This document shows, piece after piece, positions 23,512 through 34,502 of a DNA stretch of 64,000 nt (its first letter is position 1; each line of letters starts with the position of its first letter). The stretch is from Codonopsis lanceolata. Taxonomy: Eukaryota; Streptophyta; Magnoliopsida; Asterales; Campanulaceae. The translations under genes and the position numbers were made by a program. The notes beneath the pieces were generated by a model. It was not told the origin of the DNA, made no database searches, and saw only the letters and a list, made by a program, of their open reading frames with translations. The stretch spans positions 87,168,617 to 87,232,616 of the forward strand of contig CM028379.1 of NCBI GenBank assembly GCA_013146195.2, written 5' to 3'.

Positions 23512-24010
23512 TTACCATGAAAAGAGGAAACAAAAACTAAAATAGGCATGACCTATTTTACCCTTACAAGTGCCAATAATCAAAGTGGGGGAGGGGGACT
23601 GATCTTGGAAGAGATTTCTAGCATGAGAAGGGGACCCGGTACTACTAGAGAGAGTGTTCGAAGACCCATGCATCTGTTGCGCCATGCTTTGCATCACGAC
23701 CATCATTTCTGCAAGTCGTCGCTCTGTTTGTTCTCGATATTCCGCAGCCAAACGTTGCTCCTCAGCCAAGCGTGCTTCCAAAGTCTCTATCCTCGAAATC
23801 TACTGAGCGTCAGGCCTAATAGTATCCGAGCGACCTGTCGACAATGAACATTGCAACCCATGGTCCCCCATTCCAAACACTCTATCTCCCCTCTTTTTCT
23901 GTCCTTCAAGGGTGATTTCTTTCCAAACCTGAGGCTTAAATGGAATGGGCTGGGTAGGATCAGTATCTTCCTCCAATACAGTTGTCTTATATCCAGACTG
24001 TCAATAAAAC
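23512..24010 (-). pseudogene. En/Spm-type transposase-associated protein fragment (Transposase_24-like)
   Basis: Read on the minus strand from an acceptor-like GACAG near 24000, the frame gives WKEITLEGQKKRGDRVFGMG, comparable to the W-x-E...KKGRVYGLG block of plant Ptta/En/Spm proteins. After a stop it continues as LEARLAEEQRLAAEYREQTE and MAEMMVVMQSMAQQM, a charged coiled coil typical of their C-terminus, then a Ser/Pro tail. Only the C-terminal part remains. It may belong with the CACTA terminus at 15963, with the LINE and its flanks inserted between; that link is inference. Confidence 0.55.
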
Positions 24011-24074
24011 AAACAAATATTATCATATACATAATATACATAAATAAATTTACATATTCAAAAGAAAGTCTTTC

Positions 24075-25117
24075 AATTCTTGTTGATTGTGTTGTTTATC
24101 AATCCCTATATTATTTTTGTTTGAACAAATGAATGTAATCACAAATAATAAAGGCTTAGAGGTGCGGATAACTGCATGACCAATGTGTATATGTCGTATA
24201 CAGGCTCACCAACACAATAAATTGGACCTATCGATGCACGAGAGTGATAAGTTAGGACCAGGTTCATACATGATCTAGGTGACAGATAGATCATAAATCT
24301 AGGTGACAGCTAGATTGACAGTTCTCACCAATGCTTAGGATATAGAATGGATGAATTTTATGGGGATGGAGGCTCGAACCAATTGTTCAACGACTATATT
24401 TATCTTTAGTGAACGAACCCAAGACATTGAATGATATTATTATGAATTGAACATAAAGGAGATACAAGTGAAACCCAGAATCCTAGATTGCCACCCACCA
24501 TACGATCTTCATATTTGTTATTACGGTCTAATTAGTTAAACATCTATAAATAGTAGATTAGAGTAGAAATAAATATAAAAACCCCCTTTAGATTAATATA
24601 TTGCTATCAATAAATTGCACTGTTCGTGATCACTTGTCGCTGTGGGTTCGACCCTTGCTTCCAATACTATTCTATAATAGTCTTGTTCACTTGCAAGGAA
24701 AAAGATTAAATAAAACATCGATCAATGGCAATCTAGGATTCGGGTTTCACTTGTATCTCCTTTATGATTAATTCAAAATAATTATCATTCAATTTCTTGG
24801 GTTCGTTCACAAAAGATAGATATAGTTTGTTGAACTATTGGTTCAGCCTCCATCCCCGCAACATTCATCCATTCTATATCCTAAGCACAAGAACATATGA
24901 TTTATCTGTCACCTAAATCATGTTTGAACCTGGTCCTAACTTATCACTCTCGTGCATTGATAGATCCAATTTATTGTGATGGTGAGCCAGTGTACGACAT
25001 ATGCACATTGGTCATGCAGTTATCCGCACCTCTAGGCCTTTATTATTTGCGATTACATTCATTTGTTCAAAGCGAAATAATAGAGGGATTGATAAACACC
25101 ACAATCAACAAGAATTG
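24075..25117. repeat. Long inverted repeat, ~400-bp arms and ~220-bp loop
   Basis: The arms 24075-24502 and 24727-25117 are reverse complements with scattered mismatches. The left arm has TCAATTCTTGTTGATTGTG at its outer side and GAATCCTAGATTGCCA at its inner side; the right arm has the mirror images. Other paired words are GTGCGGATAACTGCATGACC and GTGATAAGTTAGGACCAGG. The loop contains CTGTGGGTTCGACCC, a word found near gypsy LTR ends. A transcript would fold into a long hairpin. No coding potential is evident; short open frames in the arms are mirror artefacts. Confidence 0.85.
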
Positions 25118-27188
25118 AATGAACATAAATATGAATTAAAACATAAATTCGATACAAGTTACCTCCCACCTCCTAGATTAATGATGATTTAGTTCATCAT
25201 AGACAATGAACAGCACATGGAGATGAATGGCGACATGATTTGATCTTCAATACTTGTAATTACACAATCTAAATATGTTATACAACCTAAACTCTACTCT
25301 AAAGCTATACAAAACTGTTTCCAGCCGATCCTATACTCTGACATAGGGACGAGCCAAGATTTCGTCTCTTGCTCGAAAGTACGGCCCCGATCCGCCGACT
25401 TCATCATCATCATCATCGTCATCATCTCGGTGCCTAGGCTCGCTCACGACATCATTCCACCGAAAGTAAACTCGCTATCATTCGCCGATACAATTTGCTT
25501 AACGCCGAAGAAGCCCTTCACCACTTTGCAGTATGATGAGACGTCCACCTGATAAAAAAATGATATCAGTCTGGGAAAATAAAAGATACAACAAGTTTGA
25601 AAAGGGCAGAAAATAAGAAAAAACAATAAAAAAAAGAAAGTGTATACCGCGCGGGCCCGCTCAGGAATCTGATACCGCTCCGGAACCTCGGCATCAGGCA
25701 AAGCTTCCTCCACAAGTCTTCTCTCGCGAGAGTACTAGAAAGTGGAGAAATCTTCAGCAGTCACAAAATAATTAGCCTGGACACCAGGAACCAGACGTGA
25801 AGGCCTCGGCCTATCTAAGACAACCGAAGCATGTCTAGCTGCTATCGAAACAGGGTGGAATACCATCCTCAGAAACTCCTCATATGGCATGACGGGATAA
25901 ATGTCAGGAGAGATGATGTATCTCGAGCACCGGTATCCTGCTCGCAAGAAATCTGGAACGATCACCCATGGATGGTGGTGATGGTGTTGTCACCGGGCCC
26001 ACAGGATAAAGAAAATGCTCATGGTTGACCCACTTGCCCATTTATAAATAGTCAACCATGATCGAAACCATCAGAATACATCAACGACTCATCTCTAGAG
26101 AAGTCAGATAAGACCTAGTCAAACCTCTCTGTGGAATGAGATGCACCAGACGTAACGAGAGCTCGCAATCCTCTCTCATACCATCGCTACGGACAGCCTG
26201 GAGCCATCCCAGTCCTCCTTCACCCTGTTCGCATTCACGAACTCAGCAAGAAAAGACAGCTCATGAATATGCCTTTTTAGTGGGCCAGGAGGAAAACTGA
26301 AGACTGAGTAAGCCTGCACTGTAAAAAAAAGCCGCTGAATGATGCATGAATTCAAACAACAGCAAGTAATAAAAAAAAGAGATACCTCCCGTGCCGAGCA
26401 AAGCCATTAAGGACTAGAGAGTCGTTGCGGGTGGCACGATCCATAGAAGAATAAAGCTCGCCTAAGCCTTCCCGCCTCAATCAAACTCGAAATCCTGTAA
26501 AATCCCGCAGGCATCCCAAGATGGATACCAGTAGAGTAGTGGACGAATTGGCAAAATCGCCGTCCCCTTAAAAAATAACAGAATGCCCCGCCACACGAGA
26601 GACAAACCGTAATCATCATCGTTGACTCGCGCTCGGCATTCTCGCTCCGCCACCTCTTCACATTAAGGATAAGCACCTCATCTACACTCTTATAATCGCC
26701 ATGGAAGGCCCAATAGATCCTCGACCACATCATGCCGATGACGGAGGGTAAAGTCCGCTCTAGATTCCTACCCATGCCTAGGGATTCCCGTGATCGCAGA
26801 AAGTCTCAAAGAGTCATGGTGGCCTCCCTCGCCTAAAGTGAAAGGTATGGGTGGTGTCCCACCAATACTCTCTCAAAACTCAAAATAGGCAGTAGTCGCG
26901 AAGGTGGTGAATGCTCGCAAGAATGTTCCCAACCCCGATCTGATCAGATCACCGCGGGGCGCGAGACTTATAAATGGAGGCCAACTTCTCCGAACCGGTT
27001 CTGCACACGATTAAGGGTATTACGTGCCTGTAAAAAAATCATTTTCTCATAAAAAAAAAAAAAAAGAAGAGGAAGAAAAAGAAGAAAAGGAAAAGAAGAA
27101 GGAAAATGAGGTAAGCTATCATTTACTTTCATCTCATCATGCATGTCATACTTCATGCCATTGCATTTATTATGCCATACTCATATGC

Positions 27189-27189
<1 letters not shown>

Positions 27190-27235
<46 letters not shown>
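27190..27235. repeat. (TA)n microsatellite
   Basis: About 22 TA units lie within the presumed intron of the PMD remnant. Confidence 0.97.
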
Positions 27236-27243
<8 letters not shown>

Positions 27244-27409
27244 ATTTTTCTCTTATATAATGTAATGCATTTATTCCCAAAATATGTGCATATTACATTT
27301 TCAGGATTAAAAATGTTTTCCTTCAAAAGAAAAGGGAAGAAAAGAATTATCTTTTTCTTTTATCTATGTGCACTACCCGCATGGCATGTTTATCTTATCT
27401 AAAGTAGCA

Positions 27410-27700
27410 TGTACATTAAAAAAAAATATATGTAACATGTGTTGTATCAAAAAAATATGTTGCATAAGTATGCATCATCGAAAAAATATCGCTTGCATGC
27501 ATCAGAGCCAAAATATATCCGTTGCATAAAATATGCATCGCAAGATCAAATAGTGTCAATTGCATAAATATGCATCGCAAAATTAAAAGGCATTAATTTC
27601 ATATTTTTGCATATACTTTCATTGTCAAATTGCATCATCCTAGCATAAATCATGCATACATAGGCATCAAAATTGCAACATGTATACTCTAAGTGTGCCA
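27410..27700. repeat. Irregular TGCAT-rich repeat
   Basis: TTGCATAAATATGCATCGCAA and related words recur five or six times with AAAATAT spacers. It is a loose minisatellite within the PMD intron. The TTGCAT...ATGCAT words resemble the palindromic array at 49.6-50.4 kb, though the spacing differs. Confidence 0.5.
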
Positions 27701-28334
27701 AAATATCAAGAAACCCAAGAAATTCAACCATACGGGTTTAAGAAAATGCACTTACATACGGATCGGAAGATGAGCAACATGGGTATGCCGATCTCGGTGT
27801 ATATTGCTCCAATCATCTCTAGAATGTCAGTATCGAACAACGTTTCGATTTAGTGAAGGTAGCTCACGGCGTCCTTCGCCAGATTCCGGGTTCATTGGAG
27901 CTTTTCCCTTCCTAGATCGCGAAGAGGAAGCCATCTGGTTAGTGAAACAATTAATTTGGCGGAAGAAATTTGTGAAAAGATGAAGACATGGAAGAAATCC
28001 CTCTCTTCGAAAAAAATGGCAGAAAGAAACTGAAGAAATAAGGAAATGGGTTTGTTGAGCTACTGTTGCTCGTCCCCCGTAAGTGAAGTAATAAGGGGAG
28101 AATTTTCCCTTCCTCCCTCCAAAATCCACTTCAACACTTAAAACCTCAGTTTTTGATCAACCAAAAATGGCAAGTCCTAACGGAAAGTTAGCAAAGATAA
28201 CTACCGTCAACAAAGTTAACGGCCATCCATCAAAAATCAAAAGAAAAATCGTATCCCCAGCAGGATGCCCGCAACCAAAGTATATGCATTTTACTTTACC
28301 TATTGCATGCATTTTATATTATGCCATGCTATTA

Positions 28335-28430
28335 TATCTCTGGATCCTTTCCATAACGGGTTCAAACCTGGTCTTGGAAACAATCACCCTATCCGATCTC
28401 GTTGGATTCTTTCCACAACCAGTGCCCTCT
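28335..28430. repeat. ~65-bp tandem repeat, left part
   Basis: Two units start TGGATCCTTTCCATAACGG at about 28339 and TGGATTCTTTCCACAAC at about 28403. The array continues at 29930-30150 beyond a LINE, so it was split by that insertion. Confidence 0.8.
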
Positions 28431-28439
28431 TAATGCGAC

Positions 28440-29924
28440 TGTATGTAGAAATCGCTTATTCACCATATGCCCGTTGTTTCTTTATATATTGGATAGTTGG
28501 GGAGGGTAATATTCCTTTTTGACGTAAAATTGGTGTGGTGTCACACTCACTGGACCTCGGCCTATTGATATGTCTCTTACTATGAAGGAAGCTATGCATG
28601 TTATTTCCTATTTGCTCTATCTTATTGCTCTTGAGTATCATAACATGGTTCAAAGGGTCCAGCTTCTCCCTCATTGTCCTCGGCGAGTTTGCACTATTAC
28701 TAAACTGGTCTTTTTAAGTTAAGGCTCGAACATCATCGGGTTCGGTCCACCCTATGGTTTGGACTCACAAAATTTGGTGCCTTGGATTTTGAAGTCTATC
28801 GTGGTTTCTTTTGGAGGCTCATGTTCAATGGTCCGCGCTTGATTCTCTACTGTGCTATCCGCATTCCTTTAGCCTCTAAATGTGTTTGTTGCATGTCAAT
28901 GCCGTCGGTTGAATCAATTGCTCATCTTTTCTTTCAATCCGAGATTGCTAAAGCTCTTTGGGCTCATTTTTTTGTTCCAATGAACAAGATTTCGAACATA
29001 ACTTCAAATTCAACATTTGTTGGAAATCAGGTTAATCATTCTTCTTGTAGATCACAATATGGGGCTTGCTCGATTGGGATTGTTGTTTTTGTTTGTTGGG
29101 AGATTTGGCGTGCTCATTGTTGTGCTATTTTTGAGAGTGTTCCGATGAATGTCGATTTAATTTAGAGGGTTGTGCATAATAATATGATTGGTCTGCCGCA
29201 TATTTTCATTCCAAATGTGATGCATCCTAGTGATATCATTGCAAAAGGCTTTATCTCCCTATTGTCAAATCGAAAGTGAAACGGGCCGCTAGGTTCGTTG
29301 GGAAGCCCTCGAACTGCCATGTCAAGCTTAACATTGATGGTTCTTCAGTTAATGGGTTTGCTAGTGGTGGTGGTATTGTTCGTAATCACGAGGGGCACCA
29401 TTCGGCCTTTTCTTCGTGGTATAGTCGTGGGCACGAATATGTTTGCGGAGGTGATGGCTCTTCAAGGTTTACCACCGTCAATCTTTAGTTTTGGGTGGGG
29501 TTATCGTTGAGACCGATTCTTTGGCGTGGTTGTTTATTTATCGAAGCCTCATGATTTGTCTTGGCGATTGTTATGAGCTTCGGGAATGCAGGAGAGTTTA
29601 AAAGATCATTTGCTTACGAATGTTCTTCTGAGAGGCAATTCTTGCGGATAGGCTGGCTTTTGTTGCTCACACTTATCAGGACTCGAAGGTGTATGGCTCG
29701 AGGGTGGATCTACCAAGGGAGGCCCGTCGTTGTTTAGATTTGGATACCCTTGGCATTTATACATATAGTAAATAGTTTTTTTCCTTTATTTGTGATGTCT
29801 TTGTTTGTTCGAGGTCGACTCCTTTGTCCCCTGCTCGGTAAGGCCGATTGTCCCCCTCCGTGTGTTTTTCCATTCTTTTAATAAATTCCTACAGCTACCC
29901 CCTTTTCCAAAAAAAAACAAAAAG
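28440..29924 (+). mobile_element. 5'-truncated LINE (RT connection, zf-RVT, RNase H)
   Basis: The plus-strand element begins within the RT connection region: WIVGEGNIPF near 28490, a GxG..PFW-type motif. It continues with SLTMKEAMHVISYLL, then the zf-RVT domain at 28782-29165 (KCVCCMSMPSVESIAHLFFQ, the C-x2-C...H pattern, and VCWEIWRAHC). RNase H follows at 29276-29490: CHVKLNIDGSSVNGFASGGG with the first catalytic Asp, then a frameshift before the FAEVMALQG Glu motif. The 3' UTR is near 29770-29905 and ends in an A-rich tail at 29909-29924. It inserted into the ~65-bp tandem array. The 5' end is approximate. Confidence 0.85.
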
Positions 29925-29929
29925 TAAAC

Positions 29930-30150
29930 CCCGGTCTGGAACGATCCTATCTCATCTCTCTGTTGGATCTTTCCACAACGGTGCAAACCCCGGGTCTTGG
30001 AAATGATCGGTTCCATTTGAATCTCTATTGGATCCTTTTCACAACGGGTGCAAACCCTAGGTCTTGGAAACGATCGGTCCCACGAATATGAGTTGGATCC
30101 TCTCCACAACGGTGCAAACCTCGAGTCATGGAAAGGATCGGGCTTCATCC
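29930..30150. repeat. ~65-bp tandem repeat, right part
   Basis: Units start at about 29962, 30030 and 30093 with TTGGATC(C)TTTCCACAACGG or variants and share GTCTTGGAAACGATCGG. Together with 28335-28430 this makes at least five copies with a 64-67-bp period. Confidence 0.85.
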
Positions 30151-31881
30151 ATTCCACCCAATGCCGGTTATTGTTGGCTTGAGTCAAACTACGTTTGGTC
30201 CGATTCTCGAAAAGGATACTTATGCAATGCAGACTTAGTAGGCACAACCATTAGAGCATTTCATTTACATCATATCTCGCTTTATCCCAAAAGTCCCTTT
30301 AGAGTGTTTAGGCATGAGATAAACTATTGCATCCCAAAGTGTTGCATCATAAATCGTCATATTGCATTCCTCCCCATTATAATGCCCGTCACGTGAAGTG
30401 ACATGTGCAAATTAACGTTCGGGTTGTAACGAGCATCAGTTAGAGGGGGTTATGTGGGACGAAATGGAACATTGGGTGTGCTTTGGCATGTTTTCGGATT
30501 TGGGGGGTTAAGTGAATATTGGTGTATACTTTGTGTGGTAAAACATATGTTGGTCTAAATTAAAAATAAAACATTTTAAAAAAATAATTTTTATAAAGAA
30601 GATACATAATTTTTAACTTGACATGATTTTTTCATGATTTTTTTTAAGATTTTGGTTGGCCACAGGCTACGATCCAAACACCGCTTGTATAAAAAAAAAT
30701 TTATCCCACCGGTAGATGAAAATATAATTCTTTAACTTTTATCTTTCTTGTAGTCCTATGTTTATAATTTCAATTAAAGCTGGATTTAAAAAAAATGTTA
30801 ATACCAAAATAAGTTTGCAGTTTTCTAGTCAATTCAATCTCTTCATTCAAAAAATGAGTGTTGTCGACTAGATTCCATCCATTAACTTTTTTTGAAACAA
30901 ATTAATTGATTAGATTTCTTTAAATTTAAAATATATTGTTGATTTTCTTTATTATTAAAACTAGCAGTATAGTCTCTATGTGTAATGCACATTAATTATG
31001 ATCATAAAAAAGGAGTCAAAAAATGATTATCGGAGAAGTTTTCTGTTGGGAAGAAAAAGATTGGCAAACTGATGTTTTCCATTGGGAAAGGGAAAAGAGA
31101 TAGGAGAGAGTACAGAGAAAAAAAAATGAAATCTTTTGGTGAAGGAATTAGGAATACAAAGAGGATGAAGTGATAACCAAAAAAGAGTGTCAAGTGGGAC
31201 ATTGATTTTATTCGAATAAAGCCTAGTTAGAAGATTTCTTTTCCAACACGGAGTTCAAATGATTTTGGGACGAAAGGAGTAATAGTGATTGGGTTGTAGA
31301 CCAAGAAATTCCAAGAGTTGACTCGGAGGTCGGACGTCGTAAGTCAAGGTCACGATGCTTGATATTGACATAATGTCCCTCCTCCATTCATTTCTTTTGG
31401 TCCAAGTCACCAGTGGGAATTTGTCTATAGCCATTAGCCAGCCAATAATAATTGTTTGCCTAGAAAGTCAGCACTCAACTCTCAAAGAAGAGTCCAGGAA
31501 TGTGTCCCGGTCTCATTTTTTTTTCAGACTACCTTTTTTTTTTTTTTTTAAAGACTTTAATTGCTAAAATAAAGTTATATTCTTTCAGATACTAACCTAC
31601 TAATACATTATACATCATTTAATAAGGATTCGTTTTATAAAAAATATTTATAAAATCGTCTTACCTAAATGTTTATCTATTTTCAAACTCAGTTCAACGG
31701 TATGTCTGTGATCCCTAAAGGTTAAAAGCCTACTTTGGGATGAACTCATAGACATATGTTCCTCTTGGGTCGATACGTTTAAGGGCAATTTTGGCAGTTT
31801 CATTCCAAGGCTTTATATTCTTGGACGTTACTTCGAAACTTCCAATTCCCAACCTAACACAAACTACTAAGTCATGAAGTC
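30151..31881. other. AT-rich intergenic DNA, no gene
   Basis: I see no gene, LTR ends or inverted termini. Purine-rich stretches at 31030-31160 and pyrimidine runs near 31520 give short spurious frames. Confidence 0.4.
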
Positions 31882-31981
31882 NNNNNNNNNNNNNNNNNNN
31901 NNNNNNNNNNNNNNNNNNNNNNNNNNNNNNNNNNNNNNNNNNNNNNNNNNNNNNNNNNNNNNNNNNNNNNNNNNNNNNNNN
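31882..31981. other. Assembly gap (100 N)
   Basis: Exactly 100 Ns, a scaffold-gap placeholder. The base composition differs on its two sides, so the join may be a real discontinuity. Confidence 0.98.
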
Positions 31982-33487
31982 AAAAGGAAGACATGAAAAG
32001 AAGAAAGAAATTTTCGATTCCCTAAGAACGGAACCACTCGATCACGCCTTTATCGTGGGTGACTATACGTGGAATATACGCTGAGTTGGTCCAAATGAGG
32101 ACTGCCAAGATGGGAGTGGCAAGGCGGATATCTGGCCGGGTGTTCTTGTTGTTTCCTCAAGTATCTTCCTTTTGCTTCCGTGCGTGAGACCTCGTCAAAT
32201 AAGAGAAAACACCTGGCCGTGAGCCGGGAGGTTATCCTAGCTAAAGCCTCCGCTGCTGGTAGCCAATGGGATATCATGGAGTTGTACGGCACTGCCGTCA
32301 TCACCCTCAATAAACTGGTAAGGTTCATGTAAGCTCAATGTAGAGTATATATTGCGTAAACAAGTCAAGGCCTTGTAGTTGGTTACTTCCCTTTTTTATA
32401 CTCCTCTTCCGTGTTTGGCTCGCCTCGATAAGCAAGGACGGCACGTTGAGACAGATCCGCTGGTCGGCCGAGGTGGCTGGCCCTATTGGTCTCTCTTTTC
32501 GTGTTTGTCGAGTATCGTGTAGTCAACCGTAGTGGAGCGGCGGCGCAGAGCACGTTGGTGTTCTCCCGGCCTTTAATTACGCCTAATGCTTTTTCGCTTA
32601 GGCCGGTTGACTTATGTCCCTCGTTTTCTTCCCCGGTGGCCTGGGGGCCGAGGACCGATCATGTAAGGTCCGTCTGTGACGCTTGGCTAGTTCAATACCC
32701 CGCCTCGCCTGGTTCTGGTCCGCCCTGGTGGTGCTCGTGTCGAGGATGGTTACCGAAGTCGCCACCGCCGGTTCGGGCCATGATGTCGCAGTTCTACCCA
32801 CCACGTGTTAGTGCCACGCGGAAGGCGAGTGGTTGAGTCCCTTCAATGAGATTGTCCCAACCATTAACCCTTTATTAAATCAGGTCATCCTTGTTAATGT
32901 TTTGAATTATTTTTTTTTTTGGGTGTGGGAGAGGGGGGGGGGCTATTTGCACCCTCATCCCACACCCCCTTAATCTTTCAACTTTCTATTTTACCCCTCA
33001 CCTTGCAAGTAAACCCTCTCCCATCACTGACTCCTCCCTCCTTCCTCCCATGGCCATCTCCCCGCCGTCGTCTCCCTCATCTCTAGCCGAACTCATCCCA
33101 AATCCGGTTGCCCCTATTATTGATTCCATCTTTTTTTCGTTTCTCCTTCTCTCTTCCCCTTCTAATGCTTGCAACCATTCTTCTTCTTTTTTTGTCCTCT
33201 CTTTTCTCTCTCCTCTCCTCCTTCCTACCATTTTTTCTTTAATAAACGCATAAGCAAAAAAGAATAAAAATAAAAAGATGATCAAAGTGTTGTTTCGTCA
33301 TGGTTGACCGAACAACCAAGTATTGTTCGACTAGGGTAGATGGAACAACTTAGTGTTGTTCGCTAGCCTTACGAATAACAAGGTGACGACGGTGGAGGCG
33401 AGTATGTCGTCAATCTTGAGGAAAAACAAGGGAGGCAAGTTTGGCGGCAATTTTTGGGGAAAAGCAATGGAGAGACTGGAAGAATAA
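31982..33487. other. Unrecognised, partly GC-rich sequence
   Basis: 32160-32330 on the plus strand is open for about 45 codons and reads KRKHLAVSREVILAKASAAG, with a stop after LNKLVRFM. It looks protein-like, perhaps a retroelement accessory ORF end, but I cannot name it. 32400-32840 is clearly GC-richer than its surroundings and carries a 116-codon plus-strand frame rich in Ser, Pro and Arg without a motif. 33000-33490 is CT-rich then purine-rich, with no gene. Confidence 0.3.
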
Positions 33488-33669
33488 GGGCATGTTTGGT
33501 ACAGCGGTTTGAAATCGCAGCGGTTTAAAAACGCAACGGTGTTTTTCTTACAAACACGTTTGGATACATTTTCAAAACGCTATTTTCATAGATTTGAGTA
33601 TTTGACAAAATAACGGGTTTACCCTTTCTTAAATAATGTTTTATTTCTAATTTTATAGATATAACTTCA

Positions 33670-33754
<85 letters not shown>

Positions 33755-34060
33755 TATATATATATATATATATACATATAAACCCTCACCCTCATTCACT
33801 CCCCCCATTTAGCCAGGCCCTCACCTCTCCAATCAATCTATCTTTTTGACTTTCTCTCAACTCTCACTCTTCCTTTCCTTCTCTCATTTCTCAGCAGCGT
33901 TTTGTAGGAGCGTTTTATAATCGCAGCCAATATTCAGCGTTTAGAAACGGTGAGCGTTTCTAAATCGCTCAGTTTTTAAACGCGGTATTGATACAATATT
34001 TTAGAAAAATCTGGTAGCGTTTTTTACAAAACGCTCAAAAACATGATACCAAACATAGCC
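33488..34060. mobile_element. PIF/Harbinger-like MITE
   Basis: The 573-bp element starts GGGCATGTTTGGTA and ends TACCAAACATAGCC, which are inverted, and is flanked by taa at 33485-33487 and 34061-34063. A 3-bp TAA/TTA target and G-rich TTTGG termini suit PIF/Harbinger MITEs. Subterminal ACAAAACGCT/AGCGTTTT words are also inverted. It contains a TA microsatellite at 33672-33780 and no ORF. Confidence 0.75.
33672..33780. repeat. (TA)n microsatellite
   Basis: About 100 bp of TA repeats, slightly interrupted near 33751 and 33774, in the centre of the MITE at 33488-34060. Confidence 0.97.
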
Positions 34061-34089
34061 TAAAAACATACGGAGAGGAGAGATGGGAG

Positions 34090-34451
34090 TAGGCCCAGTA
34101 ATTATAAACCATTACCCATTAACCCACCCAACCCAACACATTAATTATCCAATCTAACCCTATAATATTTTTAGGTTGAAGCGAGTAACCCGTTTCGATC
34201 CAATAATATTAACGGGTTGAGTAAGGTCGGGTTAAAGAGGGTTGGATCCGTTACTCATTTCAATCCATGACTTTTTATGCTATAAATTTATGTCTTTTTT
34301 GGGGGGGGGGGGAAAGTTTGGTTGAGATGGGTCGACCCGTTCTGACCCAATCCATTTCAACCCGTTTGACATTTGAGTTCTAATGGGTTTGGACCTGTTT
34401 CAACCCATTACCCATCCTAACACAACGCAACCCACCCAATTGCCAGTCCTA
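34090..34451. mobile_element. hAT-like MITE
   Basis: The 362-bp element is flanked by gatgggag (34082-34089) and gataggag (34452-34459), an 8-bp target duplication with one mismatch, as expected for hAT elements. The right end reads TTGCCAGTCCTA, i.e. TAGGACTGGCAA on the minus strand, a common plant hAT terminus; the left end is a diverged TAGGCCCAGTAA. The body is full of ACCCATTA/TAATGGGT words, a known style of hAT subterminal repeats. It has no ORF. Confidence 0.75.
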
Positions 34452-34502
34452 GATAGGAGTGAGGGAAAAAATGAAATATTGAGGGAGGGTGGGAAGGGGA
34501 AG

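Larger units (their letters stand above)
25444..27931 (-). pseudogene. Plant mobile domain (PMD, aminotransferase-like) gene remnant
   Basis: An ATG at about 27931 on the minus strand starts MASSSRSRKGKAPMNPES, a typical N-terminus. After an intron-like gap a second block (about 27000-26380) gives, across frames, WWDTTHTFHFRRG, LRLSAITGIP, GLPWRL and ELYSSMDRATRNDS, matching the W..THTFHF.xGE.T.TL.D..AITGLP and LY..MDRA patterns of PF10536 proteins. A third block (26310-25450) gives FPPGPLKRHIHE, VIVPDFLRAGYRC and EFLRMVFHPVS. At least six frameshifts or stops break it. PMD genes are often carried by or derived from transposons. The function is uncertain and the copy is clearly dead. Confidence 0.5.

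Noticed and set aside
32486..32836. 116-codon Ser/Pro/Arg-rich ORF
   Set aside because: It is open because the region is GC-rich; no motif, no second exon and no family resemblance.
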